Assembly (NCBI GenBank): GCA_902619675.1
Contig: CACNFA010000001.1
Location: 62,001 to 126,000 of the forward strand
Source: an uncultured Pelagibacteraceae bacterium
GTDB taxonomy: Bacteria > Pseudomonadota > Alphaproteobacteria > Pelagibacterales > Pelagibacteraceae
Direction: 5' to 3'
Length of the DNA: 64,000 nucleotides
Shown: piece by piece, positions 19,221 to 28,907 of the stretch
How the letters are laid out: every line of letters starts with the position of its first letter
Position numbering within the stretch: position 1 is the stretch's first letter
Notes under the pieces: model-generated
Databases searched by the model: none
What the model saw: the letters and a program-made list of their open reading frames with translations, nothing else
What the model was told of the DNA's origin: nothing
Position numbers and translations under genes: made by a program

Positions 19221-19562
19221 ATGGCATTTTACGAAAATACAATTATTGCTAGACAAGACCTGGCAGAAAAAGAATTAAAAATTATAAAAGAAAAATACAA
19301 CGACTTAATTAATGGTTCTGCTGGAAAGGTAATAAAAATTGAAGAATGGGGTCTATTAAATCTTGCTAATAAAATCAAGAATTGTAAGAAAGGCTTTTAT
19401 ATTCATTATAAATTCGAGGGTAATAAAAATACCTTAGGAGAAATAGAAAAAAAAATAAAAGTTGACGGTCAAGTAATTAGATATCTCACTGTAAAATATA
19501 AAAAATTAGATACTAAAAATGAATTTTTTAGTAAAAATAATTTAAATGAAAAGAAAAAATAG
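19221..19562 (+). CDS. rpsF: 30S ribosomal protein S6
   Basis: A 113-residue S6 that forms a heterodimer with S18 on the 16S rRNA platform. It begins MAFYENTIIARQDL, with IEEWGLLNLANKIKNCKKGFYIHY in the middle and VIRYLTVKY near the end. It overlaps rpsR by 17 bases, consistent with coupled synthesis of the S6-S18 pair, and opens the rpsF-rpsR-rplI-dnaB block. Confidence 0.97.
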   Translation: MAFYENTIIARQDLAEKELKIIKEKYNDLINGSAGKVIKIEEWGLLNLANKIKNCKKGFYIHYKFEGNKNTLGEIEKKIKVDGQVIRYLTVKYKKLDTKNEFFSKNNLNEKKK

Positions 19563-19818
19563 AAAATTTCAAAGAAAAGGTTCAAACTCATTAAGTAAGT
19601 TAAGCTTATTTCAAAAATCTGATGGAAAATTTTCAAAAAAATGTCCTCTATCAATTAAAAATGCTCCAATAATTGATTACAAAAATGTAAGTTTACTTAA
19701 AAAATATGTCTCAGATAATGGAAAAATCGTATCCTCAAAAATAACATCAGTATCTTTTAATAAACAAAAAAAGCTAACGCGTGAGATTAAAAAAGCTAAA
19801 ATTCTAGGATTGATTTAA
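19546..19818 (+). CDS. rpsR: 30S ribosomal protein S18
   Basis: A 90-residue basic protein with the S18 core: IDYKNVSLLKKYVSDNGKIV, then a terminal KLTREIKKAKILGLI that matches the family's arginine/lysine-rich R-x-(I/L)-K-x-A-R-x-(L/M)-(G/A)-L-(I/L) ending. The N-terminal extension is Lys/Ser rich. It overlaps rpsF by 17 bases, and rplI starts one base after its stop. Confidence 0.95.
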   Translation: MKRKNRKFQRKGSNSLSKLSLFQKSDGKFSKKCPLSIKNAPIIDYKNVSLLKKYVSDNGKIVSSKITSVSFNKQKKLTREIKKAKILGLI

Positions 19819-19819
19819 A

Positions 19820-20275
19820 ATGGAAATTATATTGCTTGAAAATATTCTTAATCTGGGAAGTATAGGAGATAAAGTTAAAGTAAAAAATGGATATGGCAGA
19901 AACTTTCTTCTTAGAGAAGGAAAAGCCTTACGTTTCAGTAAGGAAAATCAAGATTTTGTAAATAAAAAAAAAGATGAATTAAATAAGAAAAATACTGAGC
20001 TTAAAAATAAATATAAAGAAATAGCTAAGTTAGTGAATAATAAAACTTTTACTTTTAATAGAGAAAGTAAGGAAAATGGTGAACTTTATGGTTCAATAAA
20101 ACCAAAAGAAATATCAAATCTTATTAAAGAGAAAACTAATGCAGATGTTAGCCCATCACAAATTATAATCAAAGATGAGCTTTCTAAAGTGGGTGTATAT
20201 AAGGCAAATATCAACTTCCACTCAGAAGTGAAATCAAATATCTCTATAAAAATAGACAAAGTTCAGTCAAAATAA
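19820..20275 (+). CDS. rplI: 50S ribosomal protein L9
   Basis: A 151-residue L9. The N-terminal domain begins MEIILLENILNLGSIGDKVKVKNGYGRNFL, shown here only in part: LGSIGDKVKVKNGYGRNFL is the rRNA-binding signature. A long lysine-rich connecting helix (about 50-80) precedes the C-terminal domain containing LYGSIKPKEIS. A short A/T-flanked stretch follows before dnaB, with no convincing terminator. Confidence 0.97.
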   Translation: MEIILLENILNLGSIGDKVKVKNGYGRNFLLREGKALRFSKENQDFVNKKKDELNKKNTELKNKYKEIAKLVNNKTFTFNRESKENGELYGSIKPKEISNLIKEKTNADVSPSQIIIKDELSKVGVYKANINFHSEVKSNISIKIDKVQSK

Positions 20276-20349
20276 CTTTTCCACAGAACAGAAAAAATAG
20301 TGTGTAACTTTTTTCTTTAACGAGAATATTGTTAAACTACTATAGATTT

Positions 20350-21777
20350 GTGAAAGAAATTCAAAATCTCAAAAATAACCAAGAAAATAAACAGCCCTCA
20401 AATATCGAGGCAGAGCAAGCCCTGATAGGATCAGTATTAGTAAATAATGATATAATCGACGAAGTCTCTACTATCATTAATCCTGTTATTTTTTTTGATC
20501 CTGCGCATATCAAAATTTATGAAGTAATTGAAAATTTGAATAAAAAAGGAATGATCGCAAATCCAATCACTTTGAAAAATTACTTTGAAAAAGATAATAT
20601 GCTCAATGAAGTTGGTGGAACTGAATATTTAGTTAAACTTACAAGATTTTCAGGCTCAGTGAAGCAAGCTGTAGATTACGCAAAAATTATTCATGAAATG
20701 TACTTAAGAAGAGAACTGGTTTTAATTTCAGATAAACTCTCTTCGGATACTTTAAATGCAAATGCTCAAGAGCAAAATGCTGAAAATATTATAGAGAGCA
20801 CAGAGAGATCACTTTTTGACTTAGCCGAAAGAGGAAGCTTTTCTCGATCTTTTTTAAAATTTAATCAAGCTCTTGACCAAACAATTGAGATGGCTACGCA
20901 AGCCATGCAAAGTGATCAAGGAATCGTTGGGGTGCCTACAGGATTAAATGACCTTGATGAAAAGTTAGGAGGATTACATAAATCTGATTTAATTATATTA
21001 GCCGGCAGACCTTCTATGGGAAAAACAGCATTAGCAACTAATATTGCTTATAATGCTGCGCAAAATATTTTGAGTAGACAAGAAAAATCCTCTATAGCTT
21101 TCTTTTCTTTAGAAATGTCTTCTGAGCAATTGTCTACGAGAATATTATCTGAGCAAGCAAAAATAAAATCAGATGATATAAGGCGCGGAAAAGTTACAGA
21201 AGAAGAAATAAACAGATATATTGAAACTTCAAGAAATATTTATAATTTACCTTTGTACATTGATGAAACGCCTGCAATTACAATTGCTACATTATGCAAT
21301 AGGGCTAGAAGAATTAAAAGATTATTCGGTTTAAGCTTGGTAGTTGTAGATTATATTCAGCTTATGAGAGCAAGCTCTACAAAAAATGAAGGCAGAGTTC
21401 AAGAAATCTCAGAAATTACGCAAGGTTTAAAAGCCCTTGCTAAAGAGCTTTCTGTTCCTGTGTTAGCTCTTTCTCAATTATCAAGAGCCGTTGAGCAAAG
21501 AGATGATAAACAACCTCAATTGGCTGATTTAAGAGAGTCTGGATCGATTGAACAAGATGCTGATGTGGTGATGTTTGTATATCGTGAAGCTTATTATCTT
21601 GAGAGAAAACAGCCTAAGTTAGGTTCAATAGAGCACGCTGAGTGGCAGTCGAAAATGAATGATGTAAATGGATTAGCTGATATAATACTTGGCAAACAGA
21701 GACATGGCCCGACAGGCACCATAAAAGTAGAGTTTGAGGGAATTTATACAAAATTCAAAGATTTAAGTAAAAATTAA
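20350..21777 (+). CDS. dnaB: Replicative DNA helicase DnaB
   Basis: The hexameric 5'-3' helicase of the replication fork. The N-terminal domain contains NIEAEQALIGSVLVNN. The RecA-like core has Walker A AGRPSMGKTA, Walker B VVDYIQLM, and LRESGSIEQDADVVMF carrying the arginine-finger region. I chose the GTG at 20350 (475 residues, MKEIQNLKNNQEN). A TTG at 20329 would add seven residues, and neither has a strong ribosome site. It continues the ribosomal operon and precedes an RND exporter. Confidence 0.96.
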   Translation: MKEIQNLKNNQENKQPSNIEAEQALIGSVLVNNDIIDEVSTIINPVIFFDPAHIKIYEVIENLNKKGMIANPITLKNYFEKDNMLNEVGGTEYLVKLTRFSGSVKQAVDYAKIIHEMYLRRELVLISDKLSSDTLNANAQEQNAENIIESTERSLFDLAERGSFSRSFLKFNQALDQTIEMATQAMQSDQGIVGVPTGLNDLDEKLGGLHKSDLIILAGRPSMGKTALATNIAYNAAQNILSRQEKSSIAFFSLEMSSEQLSTRILSEQAKIKSDDIRRGKVTEEEINRYIETSRNIYNLPLYIDETPAITIATLCNRARRIKRLFGLSLVVVDYIQLMRASSTKNEGRVQEISEITQGLKALAKELSVPVLALSQLSRAVEQRDDKQPQLADLRESGSIEQDADVVMFVYREAYYLERKQPKLGSIEHAEWQSKMNDVNGLADIILGKQRHGPTGTIKVEFEGIYTKFKDLSKN

Positions 21778-21830
21778 ACCCAAATTTTTCTTTAGTTATA
21801 AATAAATTAAGATATATCTGAATTATCCCA

Positions 21831-24302
21831 ATGTGGTCTTATATTTATAAAAAACTTATAATAGATTTTTCCAAACTTACTCTTATTTTGTTATCCACAA
21901 TTGTGATTTTTTCGTTTTATCAAGCTAAAAATTTTAATTTGGATGCCTCATCTGATGCGTTGCTTTTAGAGGGAGATAAAGATTTAAAATATTTGAGAGA
22001 GGTAAATGAAAGATACGGTACAAAAGATTTTTTAGTTCTCACTTATACGCCAGTTTCAAATTTCGAGGAAAAAGAGACCATCCTCAATCTTCAGTTGCTT
22101 AAATCGAAAATTGAAAAATTAACTTGGGTGGATAGCGTTATAACTTTAATAGATGTCCCCCTTTTAAAAAGCACTGATGAGGGGCTTATGGATAGATTAA
22201 AAAATTATAAAACTTTGGCTTATCCAGAGATTGATAGAAAAAGAGGTTTTGAAGAAATCTTAAATAGCCCTATTTATAAAAATTACGTTATTAGCGAAGA
22301 TGGTAAAACCTCAGGTATCGTTGTCTATCTTAAGAAAGATGAGAGATTAGCAGAATATATAAAAATAAAAGACAAATATTATAATCAATCTATTGATAGT
22401 GGATTAACAAAAGAAGAAGAAATTAATTATAAGAAATTTTTGAAAGAATATGAAGAATATAAAAACCTATATAATTTAAGAAATAGCCAAAATATTGCTG
22501 AGATAAGGGATGTGATAAACAAGTACGGAGAGAGTGCTAAAATTCACCTAGGTGGAATTCCAATGATTGCTGATGACATGATGAGCTTTATTAAAAGTGA
22601 TATAATTGTTTTTGGAGCTGGTGTTTTTATTTTTATAATTTTTACGCTTTGGTTTATTTTTAGAGATTTCAAGTGGGTCGTTATTCCTTTACTAGGATGT
22701 GCAACTTCGGTCGTTATAATGGTTGGTCTGTTAGGTTTTATAGGATGGAAGGTAACCGTTATATCTTCGAACTTTATTGCTTTAATGCTTATTCTTAATA
22801 TGGCAATGAATATTCATTTGACTGTAAGATACTTGCAATTAAAAAAAGAGTTTCCTCACTTTTCAAAAGAAGAAGCTGTTTTAGAGGCATGTAAAAAGAT
22901 GATGCTCCCAATACTTTATACAGTTCTAACTACTATATGTGCTTTTTTATCTTTAATATTTAGTGAAATAAAACCTATCATTGACTTTGGATGGATGATG
23001 ACTTTGGGATTAATTGTTTCACTTTCGGTTACTTTCATTCTTTTACCTTCGATGATTAATAGTTTCTCTTCGGAAAATATAATAAATGTTAAGGATACAG
23101 AAAAATCAATTATTACATCGCTCCTAGCATCTTTCACAAAAAAAGATAGCTTTATTATTTTGACCATGGCTTCAATAATTTTAATTTCGAGTATAATTGG
23201 AATTTTAAAACTCGAAGTTGAAAATAGTTTTATAAATTATTTTGACAAAGAAACAGAAATTTATAAAGGTATGAAAAAAATAGATGATGATTTAGGTGGC
23301 ACCACTCCTCTTAATATAATTATCAAATTCCCCTCTGCAAAAGTTGAGAGTGATGATGATTTTTCTGAATGGGAAGATGATAAAGATAAAAATGAGGATA
23401 AATCAAAATACTGGTTCACGAGAGATAAAATGGACAAGATCATTAAAGTTCATGATTATTTAGACTCCCTTCCAGAAATAGGTAAAGTTCTTTCATTTGG
23501 GTCAATTTTAAGAGTTGCTGAAGATTTAAATAAAAAAAAATTACAAAGCTTAGAAATCGCAGTTCTTTATAGTAAAATTCCTGAAGAAATAAAAAAAGAG
23601 ATAATCTCACCTTACATTTCTGTAGAAAAGGATGAAGCTAGAATTGCTGTAAGAATAAAAGACTCATTAGAAAACTTAAGAAGAAATGAGCTAATTAATA
23701 AAATTAATAATGATCTCAATACAAAATTGGGTTTTAAAAAAGAGGAATATAAATTAGCTGGGGTTTTAATTTTATTTAACAATTTACTACAAAGTTTATT
23801 CAAATCTCAAATTCTTACTTTAGGAGTGGTTATACTTGGCATTTTTGCAATGTTTTTTATACTTTTTAGAAATATTACTTTATCTTTAATTGGCATAGTC
23901 CCAAATTTTATAGCTGCTTTTTTTATTCTCGGGATAATTGGGATGATGGGGATTCCTTTGGATATGATGACAATTACTATTGCTGCAATAACTATTGGAA
24001 TAGCAGTAGATAATAGCATTCATTATATATATAGATTTAAAGAAGAATATAAAAAAATAAATAATTATAACAAAACTTTAGATAGGTGTCATAGCACTGT
24101 TGGGATAGCGATACTTAATACCTCTATTACAATAGTTTTTGGATTTTCAATATTAGTTTTATCTAATTTTATTCCAACAATTTATTTTGGAGTATTTACA
24201 GGTATTGCAATGCTTCTAGCTATGATTTCAGTATTAACTTTATTACCAAAACTGCTTATTATTTATAAACCTTTTGGTCAAAATGATAAAAAGCTTACAT
24301 GA
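21831..24302 (+). CDS. RND/MMPL-family exporter
   Basis: An 823-residue inner-membrane protein with two repeats of one transmembrane helix, a periplasmic loop and five helices, the RND plan. The first block is near residues 12-30 and 255-410, the second near 440-460 and 660-815. The sterol-sensing/MMPL-like helices read SNFIALMLILNMAMNIHLTVRY and ITIAAITIGIAVDNSIHYIYRF, with the acidic and Asn residues usual for proton relay. It resembles predicted exporters and HpnN-type lipid transporters; the substrate cannot be told. It overlaps cvpA by four bases. An acidic, low-complexity stretch (about 502-525) lies in the second periplasmic loop. Confidence 0.82.
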   Translation: MWSYIYKKLIIDFSKLTLILLSTIVIFSFYQAKNFNLDASSDALLLEGDKDLKYLREVNERYGTKDFLVLTYTPVSNFEEKETILNLQLLKSKIEKLTWVDSVITLIDVPLLKSTDEGLMDRLKNYKTLAYPEIDRKRGFEEILNSPIYKNYVISEDGKTSGIVVYLKKDERLAEYIKIKDKYYNQSIDSGLTKEEEINYKKFLKEYEEYKNLYNLRNSQNIAEIRDVINKYGESAKIHLGGIPMIADDMMSFIKSDIIVFGAGVFIFIIFTLWFIFRDFKWVVIPLLGCATSVVIMVGLLGFIGWKVTVISSNFIALMLILNMAMNIHLTVRYLQLKKEFPHFSKEEAVLEACKKMMLPILYTVLTTICAFLSLIFSEIKPIIDFGWMMTLGLIVSLSVTFILLPSMINSFSSENIINVKDTEKSIITSLLASFTKKDSFIILTMASIILISSIIGILKLEVENSFINYFDKETEIYKGMKKIDDDLGGTTPLNIIIKFPSAKVESDDDFSEWEDDKDKNEDKSKYWFTRDKMDKIIKVHDYLDSLPEIGKVLSFGSILRVAEDLNKKKLQSLEIAVLYSKIPEEIKKEIISPYISVEKDEARIAVRIKDSLENLRRNELINKINNDLNTKLGFKKEEYKLAGVLILFNNLLQSLFKSQILTLGVVILGIFAMFFILFRNITLSLIGIVPNFIAAFFILGIIGMMGIPLDMMTITIAAITIGIAVDNSIHYIYRFKEEYKKINNYNKTLDRCHSTVGIAILNTSITIVFGFSILVLSNFIPTIYFGVFTGIAMLLAMISVLTLLPKLLIIYKPFGQNDKKLT

Positions 24303-24844
24303 TCGATAGCTTATTAAAGGCTTTTAATAACTTAACTATTTTTGACACATTTATTATTTTAATATTTGGTTATTGTATAATTCAGTGTTTCTTAAAAGGT
24401 TTTTCTTTAAGCCTTATTTCATTCATGAAGTGGGTTTTGTCTACAATAGTTACTATTATTTTAGTTCCTAAGTTGCAACCATCTGTGAGTGATTATATAG
24501 AGTCTGAATTTATTAATAGTGTAGGCCTAGGGTTCGTAATATTTATTTTGACTCTTTTTTTAATTATTTTAATTGGAAAGGCTTTAAGTAGGGCGGTAAC
24601 TTGGACTGGTGTAGGATCTATTGATAAAACCTTCGGCTTAATATTTGGTGTTTTTAAAGGATACGTCGTTTCAGTATGTTTATTCACAATATTAAATTGG
24701 TTTTATCCACATCAAAGTTGGAGTATACCGACAAAAGATGCTATCACATTTGAAATCATTTACAAAGGAAGTGAAATACTATTACAAGAATTTCCTTCAA
24801 ACGATGATTTTATGGACACGAAAGAAAAAATTGAAAAAATTTAA
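24299..24844 (+). CDS. cvpA: CvpA family membrane protein
   Basis: A 181-residue protein with about four transmembrane helices in the first 140 residues, matching the CvpA (colicin V production) family found upstream of purF in many proteobacteria. The family motif G-x-GSIDKTFGLIFGVFKGYVV is visible near residues 105-122. The molecular role is unsettled, though it affects envelope stress in enteric bacteria. It overlaps the exporter by four bases and purF by about 41 bases. Confidence 0.88.
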   Translation: MIDSLLKAFNNLTIFDTFIILIFGYCIIQCFLKGFSLSLISFMKWVLSTIVTIILVPKLQPSVSDYIESEFINSVGLGFVIFILTLFLIILIGKALSRAVTWTGVGSIDKTFGLIFGVFKGYVVSVCLFTILNWFYPHQSWSIPTKDAITFEIIYKGSEILLQEFPSNDDFMDTKEKIEKI

Positions 24845-26282
24845 TCTTGATAAGTTACGAGAAGAATGTGGTGTTTTTGGAATAACTGACCACTCTGATG
24901 CCTCTGCTTTAGTAGCTTTAGGCCTTCATGCTTTACAACATAGAGGTCAAGAAGGTTGCGGGATAGTTTCTTTTGATGGAAAAAACTACCATTCTGAGAA
25001 AAGACAAGGTTTAGTTGGAGATCATTTTACCAACCCTGAAGTGCTTAAAAAATTACCAGGAAAATCTGCTATTGGTCATAATCGATATTCTACTACGGGT
25101 GAAACTTCATTAAGAAACATTCAGCCTTTTTTTGCTGATTTGCATATGGGTGGAGTTAGTATTGCACATAACGGAAATTTGACAAATGCTTTAATTTTAA
25201 GAGAAGAGTTGGTCAAAGATGGTGCTATATTTAGAACTACAAGTGATACAGAGACAATTGTTCAGCTAATAGCTAAATCTAAAAGAGAAAAATTTTTGGA
25301 TAAATTAATCGATGCTTTATTTAGAATTCAAGGAGGCTATTCTTTGATACTTATGACTAATAAAAAACTAATCGGTGTAAGGGATCCTTTTGGTATCAGA
25401 CCATTAATAATTGGAAAACTTAAAAATTCTTTCATCTTTGCCTCTGAAACTTGTGCTCTTGATATCGTAGGAGCTACATTCATAAGAGAAGTTGAAAATG
25501 GAGAAATAGTCACAATTGAAAATAATGAAATTAAGAGTGTAAACCCATTTCCAAAACAAAAGGCAAGGCCTTGTGTTTTTGAATATATTTATTTTGCCAG
25601 ACCTGACAGTTTAATTGGAGGCAAATGTGCTTATGAATTTAGAAAAAATTTAGGCACAGAACTTGCAAAAGAAGCTGATCTCACAGCTGACTTGGTTGTG
25701 CCAGTTCCAGACTCGGGTGTGCCCGCAGCCCTTGGCTTTGCTGAGGAGTCGAAAAAAAAATTTGAACTAGGTTTGATACGAAACCACTATGTTGGTAGAA
25801 CTTTTATTGAACCCACACAGAACATACGAAGCTTAGGGGTAAAACTCAAATTAAGTTCTACAAGAACTTTAGTTAAAAACAAATGTATAATTCTAATTGA
25901 TGACTCTTTAGTAAGAGGAACTACATGTCTTAAAATCGTTAAAATGCTTTACGAAAGTGGCGCTAAAGAAGTTCACGTAAGAATTGCTTGTCCAGAGATA
26001 AAATTTCCTGATTTTTACGGTGTTGATATGCCAACTAAGCAGGAACTTTTGGCACATAACAAAAACAACAAAGAGATGTGTGACTATATTAAAGCAAAAA
26101 GTCTGAAATTTTTGTCCTTAGACGGTTTATATAAAGCATTAACTGGTAAAAATAGAAACAAAAATTACCCTCAGTTTAGTGACCACTATTTTACTGGAGA
26201 GTATCCAATAAAACCCTCTGATGATTTACAGGGACTTAAAATTAAACAACTATCTTTATTAAGTGTTAAATCAAATAATTAA
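24804..26282 (+). CDS. purF: Amidophosphoribosyltransferase
   Basis: The first committed enzyme of purine synthesis, adding ammonia from glutamine to PRPP. The glutaminase nucleophile is the Cys in REECGVFGITDHSDA, about residue 22 from the chosen ATG at 24804, implying a short cleaved propeptide. HRGQEGCGIVSFDG and IGHNRYSTTGE follow. The PRPP-binding site is CIILIDDSLVRGTT. Positions that ligate the Fe-S cluster in Bacillus-type PurF are not all cysteine here (for example FPDFYGVDM and DHYFTGEYP), so a cluster is unlikely. It overlaps the convergent lipoprotein gene in a shared TTAA. Confidence 0.96.
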   Translation: MILWTRKKKLKKFNLDKLREECGVFGITDHSDASALVALGLHALQHRGQEGCGIVSFDGKNYHSEKRQGLVGDHFTNPEVLKKLPGKSAIGHNRYSTTGETSLRNIQPFFADLHMGGVSIAHNGNLTNALILREELVKDGAIFRTTSDTETIVQLIAKSKREKFLDKLIDALFRIQGGYSLILMTNKKLIGVRDPFGIRPLIIGKLKNSFIFASETCALDIVGATFIREVENGEIVTIENNEIKSVNPFPKQKARPCVFEYIYFARPDSLIGGKCAYEFRKNLGTELAKEADLTADLVVPVPDSGVPAALGFAEESKKKFELGLIRNHYVGRTFIEPTQNIRSLGVKLKLSSTRTLVKNKCIILIDDSLVRGTTCLKIVKMLYESGAKEVHVRIACPEIKFPDFYGVDMPTKQELLAHNKNNKEMCDYIKAKSLKFLSLDGLYKALTGKNRNKNYPQFSDHYFTGEYPIKPSDDLQGLKIKQLSLLSVKSNN

Positions 26283-27604
26283 TTTAATAACGAAATTTTA
26301 TTTTTTTTATCAAGATAAATTAAAGATTTATCAATAAATATTGGATCAGATTTTATTTTTGTGGGGAGTTTTTTGATATCCTCTAGTCTACCATTTACAT
26401 TATATTGTAACACAAATGCATTTTCTAAAAAAATTAAAATACTTTTATTTGACATGGCCATACTTTTAAATGAAACCTTTTTTTTTTTTAATTTTAAAAA
26501 ATCTGAAACTTGCTCATTTATTTCATAAGAATAAATTATCGAACCATTTTCTAAATTAAGTGAAATTAAAAAATTATTCTTTGTTACTATAAAAAGATAA
26601 TTATTAATTAATAATGGTTTAATCATAGAAGAAAAATTTTTTTTGTGAAGAATAGATCCTGTTTTGTTATCAATAATATATGTAAAATCATTAGTGGAAA
26701 TTATAATTTTATTTTTTGAACTTACAATTTGGCTCCCTTGAAATAAATTACTTGGATTTAGATCTAGAGATTGATTTAAGTTGATAAACCAGTTGATCTT
26801 TGAATTTTCATTTCTTATTGAATAAAGAGAGCCGTATGTATTCAGATATAAAGAAAAATCTTCACTTATAGAAATATTATTAATAAACTTATTTTTAACT
26901 TTGGTTTCTTCAGTTGGGATTAAGCTGATTGTTTCACCGGTTTTTTTATTAAAAAAGTATAAATCATTGTTTTGAGATGCGGCAATAATTTTATTTTTGT
27001 AAATTTTAAGGTTAGATCTAAAAGGTACTTTATAATTTTTTGCCCAAATTACCTTTTTTTTAAAATAATCAAATGCATATAGAAATCCCAAGTTATCAGA
27101 GACATATATAATATTATTCTCAACTATTATATTTAATTTTATTTTAAATTTTTTATATTTTTTTTTATAAAAATTAAACTTTTCGATATCTTTATTTTTA
27201 TCTAAAGAAAAAATAATTAAATTACCGTTGTCATCGCTAGTGATAATGTTATTATTTTCAAATAAAATATACTGACTAACTTTTTTGTTTGAAATTTTCT
27301 TACTTTTGAAAATTAGTTGATTTGAATTTCCATAATTAAAATTATCGAAATTATTAGATGGACTATAAAAAATATCTGTCCATTTAAAACTCGATTGATT
27401 GTTTTTGATATTAAAATTAAAATTTTCGTTTAGAGGTATAATTTTATTAAAGGATTTTTTAGAAGAAGAGAGTGTTTTAAAATCACTAAATATGTCTTTA
27501 TCTTTTGTTGTAATATTGTTGTTATTTTTCCAAATTCCTGATTTGTTATCGAATGAGCAACCAGCTAAAAAAATTAAAGTAAAAAAGATTATAAAAAACT
27601 TCAT
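26279..27604 (-). CDS. BamB-like PQQ-repeat lipoprotein
   Basis: A 441-residue lipoprotein: the signal sequence ends in the lipobox LAGC, giving a lipidated Cys16. The rest contains several beta-propeller blades of the PQQ/BamB type, such as SDNLGFLYAFDYFKKKVIWAK, FFNKKTGETISLIP and SLNLENGSIIYSY. BamB is an accessory lipoprotein of the BAM machine that inserts outer-membrane proteins. The adjacent YfgM-like gene fits, because yfgM-bamB is a conserved pair. The der gene that usually follows is not here. The sequence is very Asn/Lys rich, which weakens the comparison. Confidence 0.75.
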   Translation of the reverse strand: MKFFIIFFTLIFLAGCSFDNKSGIWKNNNNITTKDKDIFSDFKTLSSSKKSFNKIIPLNENFNFNIKNNQSSFKWTDIFYSPSNNFDNFNYGNSNQLIFKSKKISNKKVSQYILFENNNIITSDDNGNLIIFSLDKNKDIEKFNFYKKKYKKFKIKLNIIVENNIIYVSDNLGFLYAFDYFKKKVIWAKNYKVPFRSNLKIYKNKIIAASQNNDLYFFNKKTGETISLIPTEETKVKNKFINNISISEDFSLYLNTYGSLYSIRNENSKINWFINLNQSLDLNPSNLFQGSQIVSSKNKIIISTNDFTYIIDNKTGSILHKKNFSSMIKPLLINNYLFIVTKNNFLISLNLENGSIIYSYEINEQVSDFLKLKKKKVSFKSMAMSNKSILIFLENAFVLQYNVNGRLEDIKKLPTKIKSDPIFIDKSLIYLDKKNKISLLN

Positions 27605-27621
27605 AAGCTCTAAATTTAATA

Positions 27622-28128
27622 TTATTTCATAAGCAATTCTTCGGCGATATTTTTAAGTTTCGACTCGGAGTCAATTAATTTATTAAATAACTTATTACCT
27701 TCTTCAATATTAGAGATCTGAATCAAATACAATCCCTTTTTAAAAACAATCAAATCTTTTTGATCCTTGCTAGTAGAAAGTTTTTCAATATAATCAAAGT
27801 ATTCAAGAATTTTTTTTTTATCTTTTTCTAAATTTTTTTCTAAAATAGTGTTTAGCGCCAAGATTGAATAAAAGTTATTTTTTGAATATATGATTTGTTC
27901 AAATAATTCTTTTGATTTTTCTTTGTCAGTAGAAAGTAATAATCCAGCTTGTACATATTTTTCTGAGATTTTTGAATTTTCATTTTCTTTATAATTTTCA
28001 AGTAAAATGATTGAAATAATTAATAAAATAATAATAATTATAATGATAACAAATTTTTTTTTATTTTTATTTAAAAAAGTGGCTACTCTGTCTTTGAAAT
28101 CTATTTTGTTATCTAAATTTTGGTCCAT
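27622..28128 (-). CDS. YfgM-like single-pass TPR protein
   Basis: A 168-residue protein with a short cytoplasmic N-terminus, one very hydrophobic membrane helix (about residues 26-44, rich in Ile) and an alpha-helical repeat domain facing the periplasm. That layout, and its place upstream of a BamB-like gene, match the YfgM / UPF0070 family, which associates with SecYEG and PpiD to help exported proteins fold. Sequence conservation is low. It overlaps panB by 20 bases on the same strand. Confidence 0.7.
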   Translation of the reverse strand: MDQNLDNKIDFKDRVATFLNKNKKKFVIIIIIIILLIISIILLENYKENENSKISEKYVQAGLLLSTDKEKSKELFEQIIYSKNNFYSILALNTILEKNLEKDKKKILEYFDYIEKLSTSKDQKDLIVFKKGLYLIQISNIEEGNKLFNKLIDSESKLKNIAEELLMK

Positions 28129-28900
28129 TTAAAAAATTTTTTGTTGATGGAAACTTGTTTCCTCTTACCTCTGTAGTATATTTTTTTACAGCTTTTTCAA
28201 TTATTCTATCTAATGCTACGTATTTTTTTACAAACTTAGGATAAAAACCGCTAATTCCTAACATGTCATCAGTAACAAGTATTTGGCCATCACAATAACT
28301 TGAGGAGCCTATCCCGATTGTTGGTATTTTCAGGTTTTTTGTAATTAATTTTGATGCCACGGGAGCAATACATTCAAGCACAATAGAAAATGCGCCTGCT
28401 TTTTCAATAAGCAGTGCTTCCTTTAGGAGTTCATTTATTTTTTTTTTAGTGTCACCTTCGATACCAAATTTTTTTTTAAATTGAGGTGTATATCCTATAT
28501 GGCCCATTACTGGAATTTTAGATTTGACCATTTCATTAATAATATCAAAATTTTTTTTGTTGCTTTCAATTTTTATAGCATCACACTTTGTTTTGTTAAT
28601 TATTAATTTTGCGTTTTTTTTAGCGACAAATTTATTTTTATATGATCCTTTAGGCATATCGACAACTAAAAGAGAATTTTTTATTCCTTTTTTTACACTC
28701 AACGTATGCTGAATCATATTTTGTAAAGTAATTTTATGAGTATTTTCAAAACCATATAAAACATTTGCCATTGAGTCGCCTACTAAAATTATATCGCAAT
28801 ATTTATCCAGAATTTGAGCAATATTTTTTGAATATGCCGTTAAGCTTACAATTTTGGATTTATTTTTTTTATTTATTATTTTTATAATTTTTTTGTTCAT
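28109..28900 (-). CDS. panB: 3-methyl-2-oxobutanoate hydroxymethyltransferase
   Basis: This enzyme makes ketopantoate, the first step toward pantothenate and CoA. Visible motifs include IVSLTAYSKNIAQI, DIILVGDSMANVLYG (metal and substrate binding), IPVMGHIGYTPQ and IPTIGIGSSSYCDGQILV. The ATG at 28900 gives 263 residues; a TTG at 28915 overlapping guaA is less likely. panC is not adjacent. Downstream it overlaps the YfgM-like gene by 20 bases. Confidence 0.95.
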   Translation of the reverse strand: MNKKIIKIINKKNKSKIVSLTAYSKNIAQILDKYCDIILVGDSMANVLYGFENTHKITLQNMIQHTLSVKKGIKNSLLVVDMPKGSYKNKFVAKKNAKLIINKTKCDAIKIESNKKNFDIINEMVKSKIPVMGHIGYTPQFKKKFGIEGDTKKKINELLKEALLIEKAGAFSIVLECIAPVASKLITKNLKIPTIGIGSSSYCDGQILVTDDMLGISGFYPKFVKKYVALDRIIEKAVKKYTTEVRGNKFPSTKNFLNGPKFR

Positions 28901-28907
28901 TTTTATA

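Noticed and set aside
20276..20349. Possible terminator between rplI and dnaB (A-run and T-run around AGTGTGT)
   Set aside because: The stem is made only of A-T pairs and dnaB appears to continue the operon, so I did not list it.
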